DNA from: Halobacillus campisalis
GTDB lineage: Bacteria; Bacillota; Bacilli; Bacillales; Halobacillaceae
Reading direction: 5' to 3'
Length of the DNA: 64,000 nucleotides
NCBI RefSeq assembly: GCF_030345335.1
Contig: NZ_JAPVRC010000001.1
Span: forward strand, 496,001-560,000
The notes under the pieces were generated by a model. The model was given only the letters and a program-made list of their open reading frames with translations. It did no database searches and had not been told where the DNA came from. Shown piece by piece: positions 9,295-18,033 of this stretch. The translations under genes were made by a program, and so were the position numbers. Position 1 is the first letter of the stretch; each line of letters begins with the position of its first letter.

Positions 9295-9894
9295 TTATCG
9301 TGATTTTCGAGTGTTTTTTGTAGCGGCGGAAAGAATTTTTATTTTTAAATTTGCTTCAATCCACGCAATCACCCGTGCAGCAAAAAAGATGATTTTTGTA
9401 GAGGAATTTATAGCGAGGAATTTCCCTACGGCTTTCCCACCTACAGTTAATGCTGCGACTATACTAGTTAATATAACAGATAATGTGATCTGAACGCTCG
9501 ATCCATCAGAGTGTCCAAGCGTGTTGGCGATTTGGATAACAACGACGGCTGAAGCCGTACCACTAACTATACCTGATATATCCCCTATTACATCATTACA
9601 AAAACTTGCGAATCGGTCAGCATTTCTTACGATAATGATCGCTTCTTTTGATCCGGGGATTTTTTCAGCGGCCATGGCGTGGAAAGGAGGTTCAGAAGCT
9701 GCTGTCGCTGCTATTCCCAACATATCAAATACAACTCCCGTAAATACAATGACTAACACGATGACTAATCCGATTCCCCAGACTACACCGCTCATGACAG
9801 AGTTTGATATAACTGAAAAAATAGCCGCTAGCACAAAAGTGATAACGGCAATACTAACACTAAATTTTAATGATTTTTTTAATTTATTGTCCAT
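9295..9894 (-). CDS. oapA: OLE-associated membrane protein OapA
   Basis: Partner protein of OLE RNA; known to bind the RNA and bring it to the cell membrane. The 199-aa protein has hydrophobic helices at about 12-32, 38-60, 108-125 and 135-155. The loop 'FTGVVFDMLGIAATAASEPPFHAM' resembles the DUF21/CNNM-type fold, and the C-terminus is basic (ending KNTRKSR). SD GAGGGT is 6 nt before the ATG. It lies immediately 3' of the OLE RNA and 18 nt before dxs, the arrangement reported for OLE loci in extremophilic Firmicutes. Identification rests on this position plus membrane topology and DUF21-like sequence. Confidence 0.88.
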   Translation of the reverse strand: MDNKLKKSLKFSVSIAVITFVLAAIFSVISNSVMSGVVWGIGLVIVLVIVFTGVVFDMLGIAATAASEPPFHAMAAEKIPGSKEAIIIVRNADRFASFCNDVIGDISGIVSGTASAVVVIQIANTLGHSDGSSVQITLSVILTSIVAALTVGGKAVGKFLAINSSTKIIFFAARVIAWIEANLKIKILSAATKNTRKSR

Positions 9895-9924
9895 TTCAAC
9901 CCTCGTATATAAAAGACTTATGTA

Positions 9925-10538
9925 AAAAGGAATGGTCGCGGATCAGGTAAAAATTACGGCTTAGGTCTAGTAGGTTTTCCCATTCGGTTACCGAGTGTCA
10001 CCACTCTGGCGGTTCCCCTTTAAAACCGAATCAGCTTCGTTTCCGAATGCTGGACTAGATTACCACTTAGTCCGTACTATAATTCCTGATCCCCGTCCAT
10101 GAAACAGCCTAGGGGATTTCCCCGACAGCCTTTAACCGTTCCTTAGCCTCTTTTGCAGTTCTGATTTCATATAGCGACAACATTCACACTTCAGTGGCCA
10201 TCCGAAGTGGTGAATGGTCCATGGCTATAATCCCCTCAAGAACCACTCAAGGCAGGCTACGCTACTTATATAGATGTTACTCCATATAAAAGTAGGTTCA
10301 TACCCCATTTCATAAGAGTCTCTGGCTGAGATACTCTCACAAGAATGGGCCTCCGCGGAAGCAGGGTCAACGCCCACATGCCTTTGTGGATCGCCCTGCG
10401 ACCTTAACTCCCAGCATCGACCCAAGGCTGGGCGCCTCAAGCCGACACAAGGAACTTCATCGATGTGCCCTTTGGCGGATTTTTAGGCCCGCCTTCGGGA
10501 ACGGAGGACCGACTAGGATACTGCACCATTCCTTTTGT
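9925..10538 (-). ncRNA. ole: OLE RNA (ornate, large, extremophilic)
   Basis: A 614-nt stretch without a credible protein gene, between ispA and oapA-dxs, the known OLE context. Its two ends form a perfect 12-bp closing helix: AAAAGGAAUGGU at the 5' end (10525-10536) and ACCAUUCCUUUU at the 3' end (9925-9936). Internal complementarities on the minus strand include CCCAGC/GCTGGG, GCAGGG/CCCTGC, TTCGGTT/AACCGAA, GGGG/CCCC and a hairpin around 10182-10215. The length matches the family's roughly 600 nt. OLE RNA forms a membrane ribonucleoprotein with OapA and other proteins and is linked to tolerance of cold, alcohol and Mg2+ stress. Not confirmed with a covariance model. Confidence 0.9.
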
Positions 10539-10544
10539 AAATAT

Positions 10545-10573
10545 AATATATCACATCCACCTGACATCCTCAA
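10545..10573 (-). promoter_or_regulatory. Predicted sigma-A promoter of OLE RNA
   Basis: Minus-strand TTGAGG (10568-10573), a 17-bp spacer, then TATATT (10545-10550). An A seven nt downstream (10538) would start the RNA two nt before the closing helix. No terminator separates ispA from this promoter, so read-through from the ispA operon could also produce the RNA. Confidence 0.6.
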
Positions 10574-10594
10574 TTAAAAAACGCTGAACCAATC

Positions 10595-11476
10595 TTATCT
10601 GTCGCGGCTGCTTAAATAGTCAATCAATTCAGATAAAGTGGTGCCATTTATCCCTGATTCGTGTAAAGCATTTTGAGCAACCTCAACATACCCATCTTTC
10701 TGTGCAATAGCACCTTCGAGCCCTAATAACTGAGGATAGGTACTCTTATTGTTTCCTTCGTCACTTCCGATAGGCTTGCCGATAGCATGAGAGTCGCCTA
10801 CCACATCGAGAATGTCATCCTGGATTTGGAATATTAAACCCAGTGCTCCTGCCATCGCTGTCAGGTTGTCCATTACCTGATCATCAGCTTCAGCTAAATA
10901 AGCCCCTGATAACACGGCAAAGTTTAATAGACGGCCAGTTTTCTGCCGATGTATGTCTTCGAGCTCACGCAACGGAATATCATGGTTTTCATATTGCATA
11001 TCTTTCATCTGTCCATTGACCATTCCTTTTGGACCGCTGGCTTTTGATAATTCTCTTACAATGAATACTTTTTCATCATTCGTAAGGTCATTGGAGTCCG
11101 TGATGATTTGAAAGCTAAGCGTTAGCAGTGCATCTCCAGCTAATATAGCCGTCGCTTCATCAAATTTCTTATGATTTGTCGGCTGGCCTCTCCTTACGTC
11201 ATCATTGTCCATAGCAGGAAGGTCATCATGAATAAGGGAGTAAGTATGAATCATTTCTAACGCACAGGCTACCGGGAGTCCTTTAGAAGGGTTTCCGCGG
11301 AAAGCTTCTATAGTTGCTAATAAAAGGATAGGTCGCAGACGCTTTCCTCCAGCCTCAATCGAGTAGAGCATCGCGTCCCGTACCCGGCCTTCATCCGTAT
11401 TTGCGGTAACATAATTTTCTAATTGCGTATTCACTAGCTGCCGCTTTCCATCTAAGTATTCGATTAGCGAATCCAC
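10595..11476 (-). CDS. ispA: Farnesyl diphosphate synthase (geranyltranstransferase)
   Basis: Builds C15 farnesyl diphosphate from IPP and DMAPP. 293 aa. First Asp-rich motif in 'SLIHDDLPAMDNDDVRRG' (about 80-97) and second in 'FQIQDDILDVVGD' (about 215); the KKFDEATAILAGDALL segment is typical of bacterial FPP synthases. The start is GTG at 11476 within TAGTG, overlapping the xseB stop by one nt, with GAGGAAG upstream, so translation is coupled. Last gene before OLE RNA. Confidence 0.95.
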   Translation of the reverse strand: MDSLIEYLDGKRQLVNTQLENYVTANTDEGRVRDAMLYSIEAGGKRLRPILLLATIEAFRGNPSKGLPVACALEMIHTYSLIHDDLPAMDNDDVRRGQPTNHKKFDEATAILAGDALLTLSFQIITDSNDLTNDEKVFIVRELSKASGPKGMVNGQMKDMQYENHDIPLRELEDIHRQKTGRLLNFAVLSGAYLAEADDQVMDNLTAMAGALGLIFQIQDDILDVVGDSHAIGKPIGSDEGNNKSTYPQLLGLEGAIAQKDGYVEVAQNALHESGINGTTLSELIDYLSSRDR

Positions 11477-11712
11477 TATTCTTCCTCCTGAACATCAAAA
11501 GGCTCAAATTCCCCATGTTCATTTAAAATTTGCTGCATTTGTTTTTCTACATTCCCTAACTTCTCATTACAAAGCTTCGATAACTTCATGCCACCCTGAT
11601 AATACTCTATCGCTTTTTCTAAAGGAACCTCGCCGGTTTCAAGTTTTTCTACGATTTCTTCCAATTGTTTCATCGCTTCCTCAAAGCTCAGTTCTTTGTT
11701 CTCTTCGCTCAT
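11476..11712 (-). CDS. xseB: Exodeoxyribonuclease VII small subunit
   Basis: Small helical subunit of exonuclease VII, which degrades single-stranded DNA. 78 aa with '[36 protein letters not shown]' spread over residues 8-44 (two helices), matching the family, and an acidic tail. It overlaps xseA by an ATGA junction and ispA by one nt, showing tight operon coupling. Confidence 0.95.
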   Translation of the reverse strand: MSEENKELSFEEAMKQLEEIVEKLETGEVPLEKAIEYYQGGMKLSKLCNEKLGNVEKQMQQILNEHGEFEPFDVQEEE

Positions 11713-13055
11713 CGGTTTTCCTCCTTGACATCAGCTACTTTGCAGTATAAAGAACCATTATGGATGCTGACGATGATTTCGTCCCCTTTTTGTACGCTCT
11801 TAACGTCTTTTAACACTTTACCAGTTTCCAGATACGGTATAGCATAGCCACGCTTCATTGTATCTAGTGGGTTCAGTAATGAAAGCTTTTCTAAAGAGGC
11901 TCTGAATTCTTCTTGCTTAGATTTAAGTTTATATTGAAACTCAGTGTGCAGCCGCTTCGTAACATCATGGACTTGCTTTTGTCCGGACTCGATCTGTGAT
12001 GCGGGGTGTTGTTGTTGAAGTCTGTTCTTCAAGTATTTCAAACGTTCACCTTCACGGCTTTTTATTGAATCTGCGCTTTTGTGGAGCTGCTCGATCAAGC
12101 GGTCCAAGTCTTGTTCTTTCTGGCGCATCAGCTGTTCCGGGTATTTAAAAGCGTAGGATTTTTTCAGACGAATAAGGCGCTGTTCGGCTTCAGACTGCTT
12201 TACCTCTAAAGTACGATGCAGTCTCCTCGTCACATCCTGGATATGCTGCTTAATGTCAACGAGAGAAGGTACGGCAAGCTCTGCTGCTCCAGTCGGAGTA
12301 GCTGCTCTTAAGTCCGCAGCGAAATCACTGATTGTTGTATCTGTTTCATGACCTACGGCAGAAATGACCGGAATCCGGGATCCTGCGATGGCTCGTGCCA
12401 CGACTTCTTCGTTGAACCCCCAAAGGTCCTCTAATGATCCACCTCCCCTCCCTACAATAAGGACATCACAATCGATATGTTGATTGACGTATTCAATGGC
12501 TTTGGACACAGAAGAAGCTGTTGATTTTCCTTGGACGAGAACAGGAAAAATCGAAACCTTAACAATCGGATACCTTCGTTTAATCGTCGTTAAGATATCC
12601 CGTATCGCTGCCCCTGTGGGGGAGGTTATAATACCTATATGTTTAGGATAAGATGGAATCGCCCGCTTTCGGCTGAAGTCGAACAATCCCTCTTTCTCTA
12701 ATTTTTCTTTCAATTGTTCAAACGCTAAGTAAAGGGCTCCTATACCATCAGGCTCCATCTCTTGGATGTAGAGCTGATAAGATCCCATAGGTTCGTACAC
12801 ATTGATCTCACCACGCACAAGAACATTCATCCCGTTCTCAGGAGCGAATTTCAAAGACCGATTATTACCTGCGAACATCACGGCTTGAATGCGGGATTGA
12901 TCATCCTTGATAGACAAGTACATATGCCCCCGGCTATGATGCTTAAAATTCGATATTTCCCCTCTTAACCAAACTTCTTTTAAATGAGGGTCATGAGAAA
13001 GTTTGCGTTTAATATATTTGGTAAGTGCCGAAACGGTTAAATAGCGATCATTCAC
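11709..13055 (-). CDS. xseA: Exodeoxyribonuclease VII large subunit
   Basis: Catalytic subunit of exonuclease VII. 448 aa: N-terminal OB-fold ('[14 protein letters not shown]...[17 protein letters not shown]'), a catalytic domain with '[18 protein letters not shown]' and '[16 protein letters not shown]' (about 190-205), then a long coiled coil to about residue 400. It ends in the ATGA overlap with xseB. Member of the nusB-folD-xseAB-ispA operon. Confidence 0.96.
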   Translation of the reverse strand: MNDRYLTVSALTKYIKRKLSHDPHLKEVWLRGEISNFKHHSRGHMYLSIKDDQSRIQAVMFAGNNRSLKFAPENGMNVLVRGEINVYEPMGSYQLYIQEMEPDGIGALYLAFEQLKEKLEKEGLFDFSRKRAIPSYPKHIGIITSPTGAAIRDILTTIKRRYPIVKVSIFPVLVQGKSTASSVSKAIEYVNQHIDCDVLIVGRGGGSLEDLWGFNEEVVARAIAGSRIPVISAVGHETDTTISDFAADLRAATPTGAAELAVPSLVDIKQHIQDVTRRLHRTLEVKQSEAEQRLIRLKKSYAFKYPEQLMRQKEQDLDRLIEQLHKSADSIKSREGERLKYLKNRLQQQHPASQIESGQKQVHDVTKRLHTEFQYKLKSKQEEFRASLEKLSLLNPLDTMKRGYAIPYLETGKVLKDVKSVQKGDEIIVSIHNGSLYCKVADVKEENR

Positions 13056-13067
13056 TAGAAAGTCTCC

Positions 13068-13919
13068 TTACTTTTGGTGAATCCACTTAGCTGCTTTGAT
13101 CGTATTGTGCAGCAGCATTGTAATAGTCATAGGACCGACCCCTTTTGGAACAGGGGTAATATGTGATGCTTTTTCTGAAGCCGATTCAAAATCCACATCC
13201 CCTGTCAACTTCCCATCGACTCGGTTTACTCCTACATCTATGACTACCGTACCATCTGATATATCTTCACCTGTAATTAACCCCGCTTTACCCGCAGCTA
13301 CAATCAGAATATCTGCCTGCTTCGTATGCTCTCTTAAATTTTTTGTTCTTGAGTGGCAATGAGTCACTGTTGCATTTTCGTTCAAAAGAAGCTGTCCTAC
13401 AGGTTTTCCGACTAAGTTACTGCGTCCTACAATAACTACATGCTTTCCTTCAAGAGAAATATCTGCACGCTGCAGCATCACTAAAATTCCATAGGGTGTA
13501 CAAGGATAAAATGTTTCTTGCCCAGTCATCAAGCGCCCTACATTACTAGGGTGAAACCCATCGACATCCTTAGAAGGGTCAATCGCTTCAATAACTTTCT
13601 GATCATCGATTTGTTCAGGCAAAGGAAGCTGCACAAGAATTCCGTGAACGCTTTTATCCTCATTCAATTCTTTAATGATTTCCAAGAGCTTCTCTTCAGA
13701 AGTATCCGCAGATAACTCTAATAAATCGGAATTCATGCCGATTTTTTCAGAAGCCCGTTGTTTCCCTTTAACATAGGACTGGGAAGCCGGGTCTTCTCCC
13801 ACGATGATGACAACTAGTTTAGGATGAATGCCTTGTTCACTTAACTGGGCAACCTCCTCTTTCATTTCCTGCCTGATCGTTTCGGCAAGCTGCTTTCCAT
13901 AAATCACTTCTGCTGACAT
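13068..13919 (-). CDS. folD: Bifunctional methylenetetrahydrofolate dehydrogenase/cyclohydrolase
   Basis: Interconverts 5,10-methylene-, 5,10-methenyl- and 10-formyl-THF, feeding purine and fMet synthesis. 283 aa. Substrate-site Tyr and Lys in 'SQSYVKGKQRASEKIGM', 'GILVQLPLP', then the NADP-binding segment 'VVIVGRSNLVGKPVGQLLL' and the C-terminal 'TPVPKGVGPMTITMLLHNT'. ATG behind AAGGGGAAAA. It complements the glycine cleavage genes and yqgN elsewhere in the window. Confidence 0.97.
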   Translation of the reverse strand: MSAEVIYGKQLAETIRQEMKEEVAQLSEQGIHPKLVVIIVGEDPASQSYVKGKQRASEKIGMNSDLLELSADTSEEKLLEIIKELNEDKSVHGILVQLPLPEQIDDQKVIEAIDPSKDVDGFHPSNVGRLMTGQETFYPCTPYGILVMLQRADISLEGKHVVIVGRSNLVGKPVGQLLLNENATVTHCHSRTKNLREHTKQADILIVAAGKAGLITGEDISDGTVVIDVGVNRVDGKLTGDVDFESASEKASHITPVPKGVGPMTITMLLHNTIKAAKWIHQK

Positions 13920-13935
13920 AGTCGTTTTCCCCTTC

Positions 13936-14316
13936 CTACTTCACCATTTTTGATAGCACGCCATTAATGAATTTTCCTGATTGATCTTCTCCAAAAATTT
14001 TAGCTAATTCTACTGCTTCATTAATCGCAACCTGTGTAGGAACGTCCTCATTGAACTTAATTTCGTAGGCTGCCATTCTTAATAAGGTCTTTTCTACCCT
14101 GGCTAAACGAGCAAAGGTCCAATGCTCTAAATGCTCCTCAATCCAAGGATCGATCTTCTCTTTATGTTCTATAACCCCATCAATCAATTGGTTTAAAAAA
14201 GCATCCTCTTCTTCCTCATTCAGTACATGCTGCATCGCTTCTTCTGTACTAATGTCACTTGAGTCAATTTGAAAAAGGGTTTGGAATGCTTTTTCTCTTG
14301 CTAATCGTCGTTTCAT
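13936..14316 (-). CDS. nusB: Transcription antitermination factor NusB
   Basis: Binds boxA with NusE/S10 in rRNA antitermination. 126 aa, all-helical; '[18 protein letters not shown]' at the N-terminus and '[19 protein letters not shown]'-type motif (here '[19 protein letters not shown]') with 'FINGVLSKM' at the C-terminus are family hallmarks. First gene after the yqhY terminator, so it likely begins the nusB-folD-xseAB-ispA unit. Confidence 0.95.
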   Translation of the reverse strand: MKRRLAREKAFQTLFQIDSSDISTEEAMQHVLNEEEEDAFLNQLIDGVIEHKEKIDPWIEEHLEHWTFARLARVEKTLLRMAAYEIKFNEDVPTQVAINEAVELAKIFGEDQSGKFINGVLSKMVK

Positions 14317-14392
14317 CTATATTCTGCTCCTTTAATGTCATATCCGTAAGAATCATAACATTTCCGCCTTTGAATTGCTATTCTGTCAATAG

Positions 14393-14427
14393 AAAAAGAC
14401 CAGTTAAGGGCAAGCCCAACCGGCCTT
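14393..14427 (-). terminator. Terminator of accB-accC-yqhY
   Basis: Minus-strand hairpin with a 10-bp lower stem (14418-14427 with 14396-14405, two G-U pairs) topped by GGGC/GCCC, followed by TTTTT. It lies immediately after the yqhY stop codon and separates the acc operon from nusB. Confidence 0.75.
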
Positions 14428-14431
14428 ATCT

Positions 14432-14833
14432 TCATTCTTCTTCGATTTCTGCTTCTTCTTTGGAATCCATTTGGACGCCGACCACGTGAACATTAATTTC
14501 TTTAATCTCGAGTGCAGTCATGTTTTTTAAAGCCTGGCGTGTATTATCCTGGATCTTTTGTGCTGTGTCAGGGATTGAAATGCCATAGTCCATGACGACA
14601 TAAGCATCTATAAGAATTCCATCTTGATCCAGTTCAACCTTCACACCTTTGCCATGACTTTTTTTACCTAGCCGCTCCACTACACCTGTGGCAAAATTCC
14701 CACGCATTGAGGCGACTCCTGCAACTTCTGATACAGCTATACCTGCAATAACTTCAATAACTTCCGGAGCAATCTCAACATTACCAAGCGTTGAGCCTTC
14801 TGTAACGTTCAACAATTGTCTTTCATCCATCAA
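14432..14833 (-). CDS. yqhY: Asp23/Gls24 family protein YqhY
   Basis: Asp23-family protein conserved next to accBC in Firmicutes; in B. subtilis its loss perturbs acetyl-CoA carboxylase activity. 133 aa with 'LGNVEIAPEVIEVIAGIAVSEVAG' over residues 15-38 and 'YVVMDYGISIPDTAQKIQDN', typical of the fold, then an acidic tail. It sits 18 nt after accC. The biochemical role is not known from sequence. Confidence 0.9.
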   Translation of the reverse strand: MMDERQLLNVTEGSTLGNVEIAPEVIEVIAGIAVSEVAGVASMRGNFATGVVERLGKKSHGKGVKVELDQDGILIDAYVVMDYGISIPDTAQKIQDNTRQALKNMTALEIKEINVHVVGVQMDSKEEAEIEEE

Positions 14834-14850
14834 TGACCACTCCTATTTTG

Positions 14851-16203
14851 TTAATCTTCCATTATTGTATAGTTTTCAAGAAATTTTGTGTTGAAGTCGC
14901 CATTAACAAATACTTCATGTTCCATCATCCGCTGGTGGAACGGAATGGTCGTTTTGACTCCTTCCACAACGAACTCATCTAAAGCTCGACGCATTTTACG
15001 AATGGCTTCATCACGGTCTTTTCCGTAAGTAATCAGTTTAGCTACCATTGAATCATAGTATGGCGGGATCATATAGCCTGGATAAGCAGCGGAATCTACA
15101 CGGATACCAAAGCCGCCAGGGGCTAAATACATATCTATCGTTCCTGCTGAAGGCATAAAGTTTTTAAAAGGATCTTCAGCGTTAATACGACATTCCATCG
15201 CCCAACCCTCAAACTTTATTTCTTCTTGAGAATATGTCAGCTTTTCATCATTAGCTACATTCAGCTGCTCCTTGATCAAGTCGACCCCAGTAACCATTTC
15301 CGTCACAGGGTGCTCCACTTGAATTCTCGTATTCATCTCCATAAAATAAAACGATTGTTCATTTTGGTCAAAAATGAATTCAACAGTTCCAGCTCCTGAA
15401 TAATCAACTGCTAATGCAGCTTTAACTGCTGCGTCGCCCATTTTCTTACGGATATCAGGAGTGATAGCAGGAGAAGGGGTTTCTTCAATTAATTTTTGAA
15501 GCCTTCGTTGTATACTGCAGTCACGTTCACCCAAGTGCACCGCATTCCCATGATTATCTGCAAGGACTTGAATCTCGACGTGACGGAAATCTTCTATGAA
15601 TTTTTCAATATAAACGCCTGGGTTTCCAAACGCAGTTTCTGCTTCCTGCTGAGTCACACGTATCCCTTTTTCAAGGTCTTCTTCTGTACGTGCTACGCGG
15701 ATACCTTTTCCGCCCCCGCCAGCAGTCGCTTTAATGATGACAGGATAGCCTATTTCTTCTGCAACACGCTTTCCTTCTTCCACGTCTTTTATAATACCTT
15801 TCGATCCAGGAACGACCGGGACACCTGCTTCGCGCATCGTTTCACGGGCTGCATCTTTCGTACCCATTTTCTGAATAGCATAAGCGGAAGGCCCGACAAA
15901 CGTAATTTTACACTCTTCACACATCTCAGCGAACTCAGCGTTCTCAGCTAAAAAGCCATAACCTGGATGGATGGCATCTGCTCCGGTCAAAGTCGCCAGA
16001 CTCATTATATTTGTGTAATTTAAGTAACTGTCTTTACTTAACGTTGGACCGACACAATAAGCTTCGTCAGCAATTTGAACATGGAGAGCTTCTTTATCTG
16101 CTTCTGAATATACCGCAACCGTTTCAATGTCCATTTCTTTACAAGCGCGAATGATTCGAACCGCAATTTCCCCACGATTCGCAACTAGAACTTTCTTAAT
16201 CAT
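14851..16203 (-). CDS. accC: Acetyl-CoA carboxylase, biotin carboxylase subunit
   Basis: ATP-dependent carboxylation of biotin on AccB, first half-reaction of malonyl-CoA synthesis. 450 aa: 'KVLVANRGEIAVRIIRACKEM' at the N-terminus, ATP-grasp glycine-rich loop 'KATAGGGGKGIRVA' (about 159-172), 'ERDCSIQRRLQKLIEE', and catalytic 'EMNTRIQVEHPVTE' (about 288-301). Only 15 nt after accB. Confidence 0.97.
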   Translation of the reverse strand: MIKKVLVANRGEIAVRIIRACKEMDIETVAVYSEADKEALHVQIADEAYCVGPTLSKDSYLNYTNIMSLATLTGADAIHPGYGFLAENAEFAEMCEECKITFVGPSAYAIQKMGTKDAARETMREAGVPVVPGSKGIIKDVEEGKRVAEEIGYPVIIKATAGGGGKGIRVARTEEDLEKGIRVTQQEAETAFGNPGVYIEKFIEDFRHVEIQVLADNHGNAVHLGERDCSIQRRLQKLIEETPSPAITPDIRKKMGDAAVKAALAVDYSGAGTVEFIFDQNEQSFYFMEMNTRIQVEHPVTEMVTGVDLIKEQLNVANDEKLTYSQEEIKFEGWAMECRINAEDPFKNFMPSAGTIDMYLAPGGFGIRVDSAAYPGYMIPPYYDSMVAKLITYGKDRDEAIRKMRRALDEFVVEGVKTTIPFHQRMMEHEVFVNGDFNTKFLENYTIMED

Positions 16204-16218
16204 GACTCCACCCCCGAA

Positions 16219-16710
16219 CTATGACGTTTTCACTCTGAATAATGGCTGACCGTATTCCACTAGTTCGCCATCATCCACTAGAATTTCAACGATTTCACCG
16301 GATACTTCAGCTTCAATTTCATTAAATAACTTCATCGCCTCTACGATACAGACAACACTATCCTGCTTTACGCTGTCACCGACTTTTACATATGCACCCT
16401 CTTCCGGTGAAGGTGATTCATAAAAAGTCCCCACCATAGGAGAAGTGATTTCTTTATCATAGTCAGATTTTGCTTCAGTCTCTTCTTTACTCTCTTCCGC
16501 CTTTGTTGTTTCCTGTTTAGGTTCAGGCGTCTCTTTTACTTCTGGTTCTGGTTTTTTAGCAGTTTCCTGAATGGCCGGCGCTTCTGTGACGACCTGTCCA
16601 CCACTTTTCTTCATACATACTTTAGTTCCATTTGTTTCGTAAGAAAATTCGTCAATTTGTGATTGATCAATCAACTTAATTAGTTCTCTTATTTCTTGAA
16701 CTTTTAACAT
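16219..16710 (-). CDS. accB: Acetyl-CoA carboxylase, biotin carboxyl carrier protein
   Basis: Carries biotin on the Lys of '[15 protein letters not shown]' (about residue 128). 163 aa: N-terminal helical domain, an acidic Pro/Glu/Lys-rich linker (about 45-88) and the C-terminal biotinyl domain, with the thumb-containing '[19 protein letters not shown]'. First gene of accB-accC-yqhY; its promoter should lie at 16711-16830, between the spoIIIA terminator and the ATG. Confidence 0.96.
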   Translation of the reverse strand: MLKVQEIRELIKLIDQSQIDEFSYETNGTKVCMKKSGGQVVTEAPAIQETAKKPEPEVKETPEPKQETTKAEESKEETEAKSDYDKEITSPMVGTFYESPSPEEGAYVKVGDSVKQDSVVCIVEAMKLFNEIEAEVSGEIVEILVDDGELVEYGQPLFRVKTS

Positions 16711-16830
16711 CTTAGGGCACCCCTTTATGTAAATTAACTTTTATGAATGGTACTAATAACTTCTTCTAACATTCTACGACACAATGACGTCTAACTGCAA
16801 CTATCCCTAAAGAACATTATCAACAATAAA

Positions 16831-16862
16831 AAAACCTCCTGAATCACAGCACAGGAGGTTTT
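16831..16862 (-). terminator. Terminator of the spoIIIA operon
   Basis: 11-bp stem AAAACCTCCTG / CAGGAGGTTTT (16831-16841, 16852-16862) right after the spoIIIAH stop, with a long T-run on the minus strand. Confidence 0.85.
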
Positions 16863-16866
16863 CTAT

Positions 16867-17409
16867 TTATTTACTCGGTTGGAACTTCACTTCCACTCTC
16901 ATTTGCCCGAATTCATCCGACACCATCTGCATGATTTCCCTTGTTTCCGCCTTAGTAAGTTCATCGGCTTTGACAGTAACCTGAATGACTTCATCTTCGG
17001 CTCTTACAAGCACGTCCTCATATGGAATGCTTGCTCGAATTGTATTTTCTAAAATGGATTCTTTAGAAGAAGTTTCCTGCAATGTTTCCATTTCTTCCAT
17101 CGCTTCGTTCTTCTCCTCTGCAGAATATTCACTAGAAGCTACAATCTCAGATAATTGCTCTGTTTTTTGGTCTCTTTCACTTTGTGTTTCTAACCGAATC
17201 GATGCGAACAGTTCTTCAGCAGTAAAATCCGAAGTGACAACATCTTCTGAAGTCCCTTCCCCATTCACATCAACATCTTCTCCCTCTTCCCACTGATCAT
17301 CTTGTATGAAAGCCATCTCCCCATTATCTGGAGAAGTCATATAGTACACACTTAACACAATCAATAAACTCAACATCGTCAATAGCCATACTGTCTGTTT
17401 TTTCACCAA
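16867..17409 (-). CDS. spoIIIAH: SpoIIIAH, mother-cell side of the SpoIIIA-SpoIIQ channel
   Basis: Mother-cell protein whose extracellular domain meets forespore SpoIIQ, forming the feeding-tube channel during engulfment. 180 aa: one N-terminal membrane helix (about 8-25), an acidic linker (30-60), then the ring-building domain (about 80-180) with 'ASIPYEDVLVRAEDEVIQVTVKADELTKAE' spread over it and 'VSDEFGQMRVEVKF'. It resembles the YscJ/FliF fold known for this family. Last gene of the spoIIIA operon. Confidence 0.93.
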   Translation of the reverse strand: MVKKQTVWLLTMLSLLIVLSVYYMTSPDNGEMAFIQDDQWEEGEDVDVNGEGTSEDVVTSDFTAEELFASIRLETQSERDQKTEQLSEIVASSEYSAEEKNEAMEEMETLQETSSKESILENTIRASIPYEDVLVRAEDEVIQVTVKADELTKAETREIMQMVSDEFGQMRVEVKFQPSK

Positions 17410-17421
17410 TCTAATCCCTCC

Positions 17422-18033
17422 CTATGATTTAGGTAAAACTGATACTCTATGACTGGGTACATCAAGCACCTTGGACACTGCATCAACGACCCATTCTTTA
17501 ACTTTCATCTGCTCTACACCTTTTGCTGTTACGAATACCCCGCTCACCTCTGGCTTATTTGTTTTCGTAAGCAGCGGCACTTCTTGATCGCCCTGTCGGA
17601 CTAATACTAGCTGCTGTTCCTTTGAATAGTCCTCAATCTCCCTTTCCCCTCCATTCTTATCTGTTTCCTTCGTTGTCTGCTTTCCAATAATCAAGTTTTT
17701 GTCATACACTTTTTCCTCCGTCGCAGATAAATTGATCATTAACTCCACCTCACTCACTCCTTGGATATTCTCCAGAAGCGGCTTCAGCTGCGACTCAAAT
17801 TCTGATTCCAGCTGCTCAACAGAAAGGGAGGTCTCTTCCACTTCCTGGTTCAACGTTTCGGAATCGCTTTGCACAGGAGGCGGGCTGCTTGTATCAGGCG
17901 TCTGAAACCAATTACTCATTAAAATGAAGAGTACTCCTATCATTCCGATAATGATAAAATATTTGCGTTTGTTCACGCTGTTTCCATCTTTTGAAGTCAA
18001 TGGGCTTACGAGTTTACTCCACCATTTACTCAT
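17422..18033 (-). CDS. spoIIIAG: SpoIIIAG, ring-forming sporulation protein
   Basis: Forms a large ring in the SpoIIIA transenvelope complex. I start it at the ATG at 18033 (203 aa) because GGGAGGAAGG lies just upstream; a longer in-frame start (18057) lies inside spoIIIAF without such a site. One membrane helix (about 27-43), a linker, then the ring domain with 'LENIQGVSEVELMINLSATEEKV' over about 82-104 and 'VSGVFVTAKGVEQMKVKEWVVDAVS'. It overlaps spoIIIAF by 8 nt. Confidence 0.93.
   Translation of the reverse strand: MSKWWSKLVSPLTSKDGNSVNKRKYFIIIGMIGVLFILMSNWFQTPDTSSPPPVQSDSETLNQEVEETSLSVEQLESEFESQLKPLLENIQGVSEVELMINLSATEEKVYDKNLIIGKQTTKETDKNGGEREIEDYSKEQQLVLVRQGDQEVPLLTKTNKPEVSGVFVTAKGVEQMKVKEWVVDAVSKVLDVPSHRVSVLPKS

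Noticed and set aside
10225-10577. Short reading frames of 71 and 63 codons on both strands
   Set aside because: They lie inside the OLE RNA, have no ribosome-binding sites and show low-complexity, shadow-like composition.
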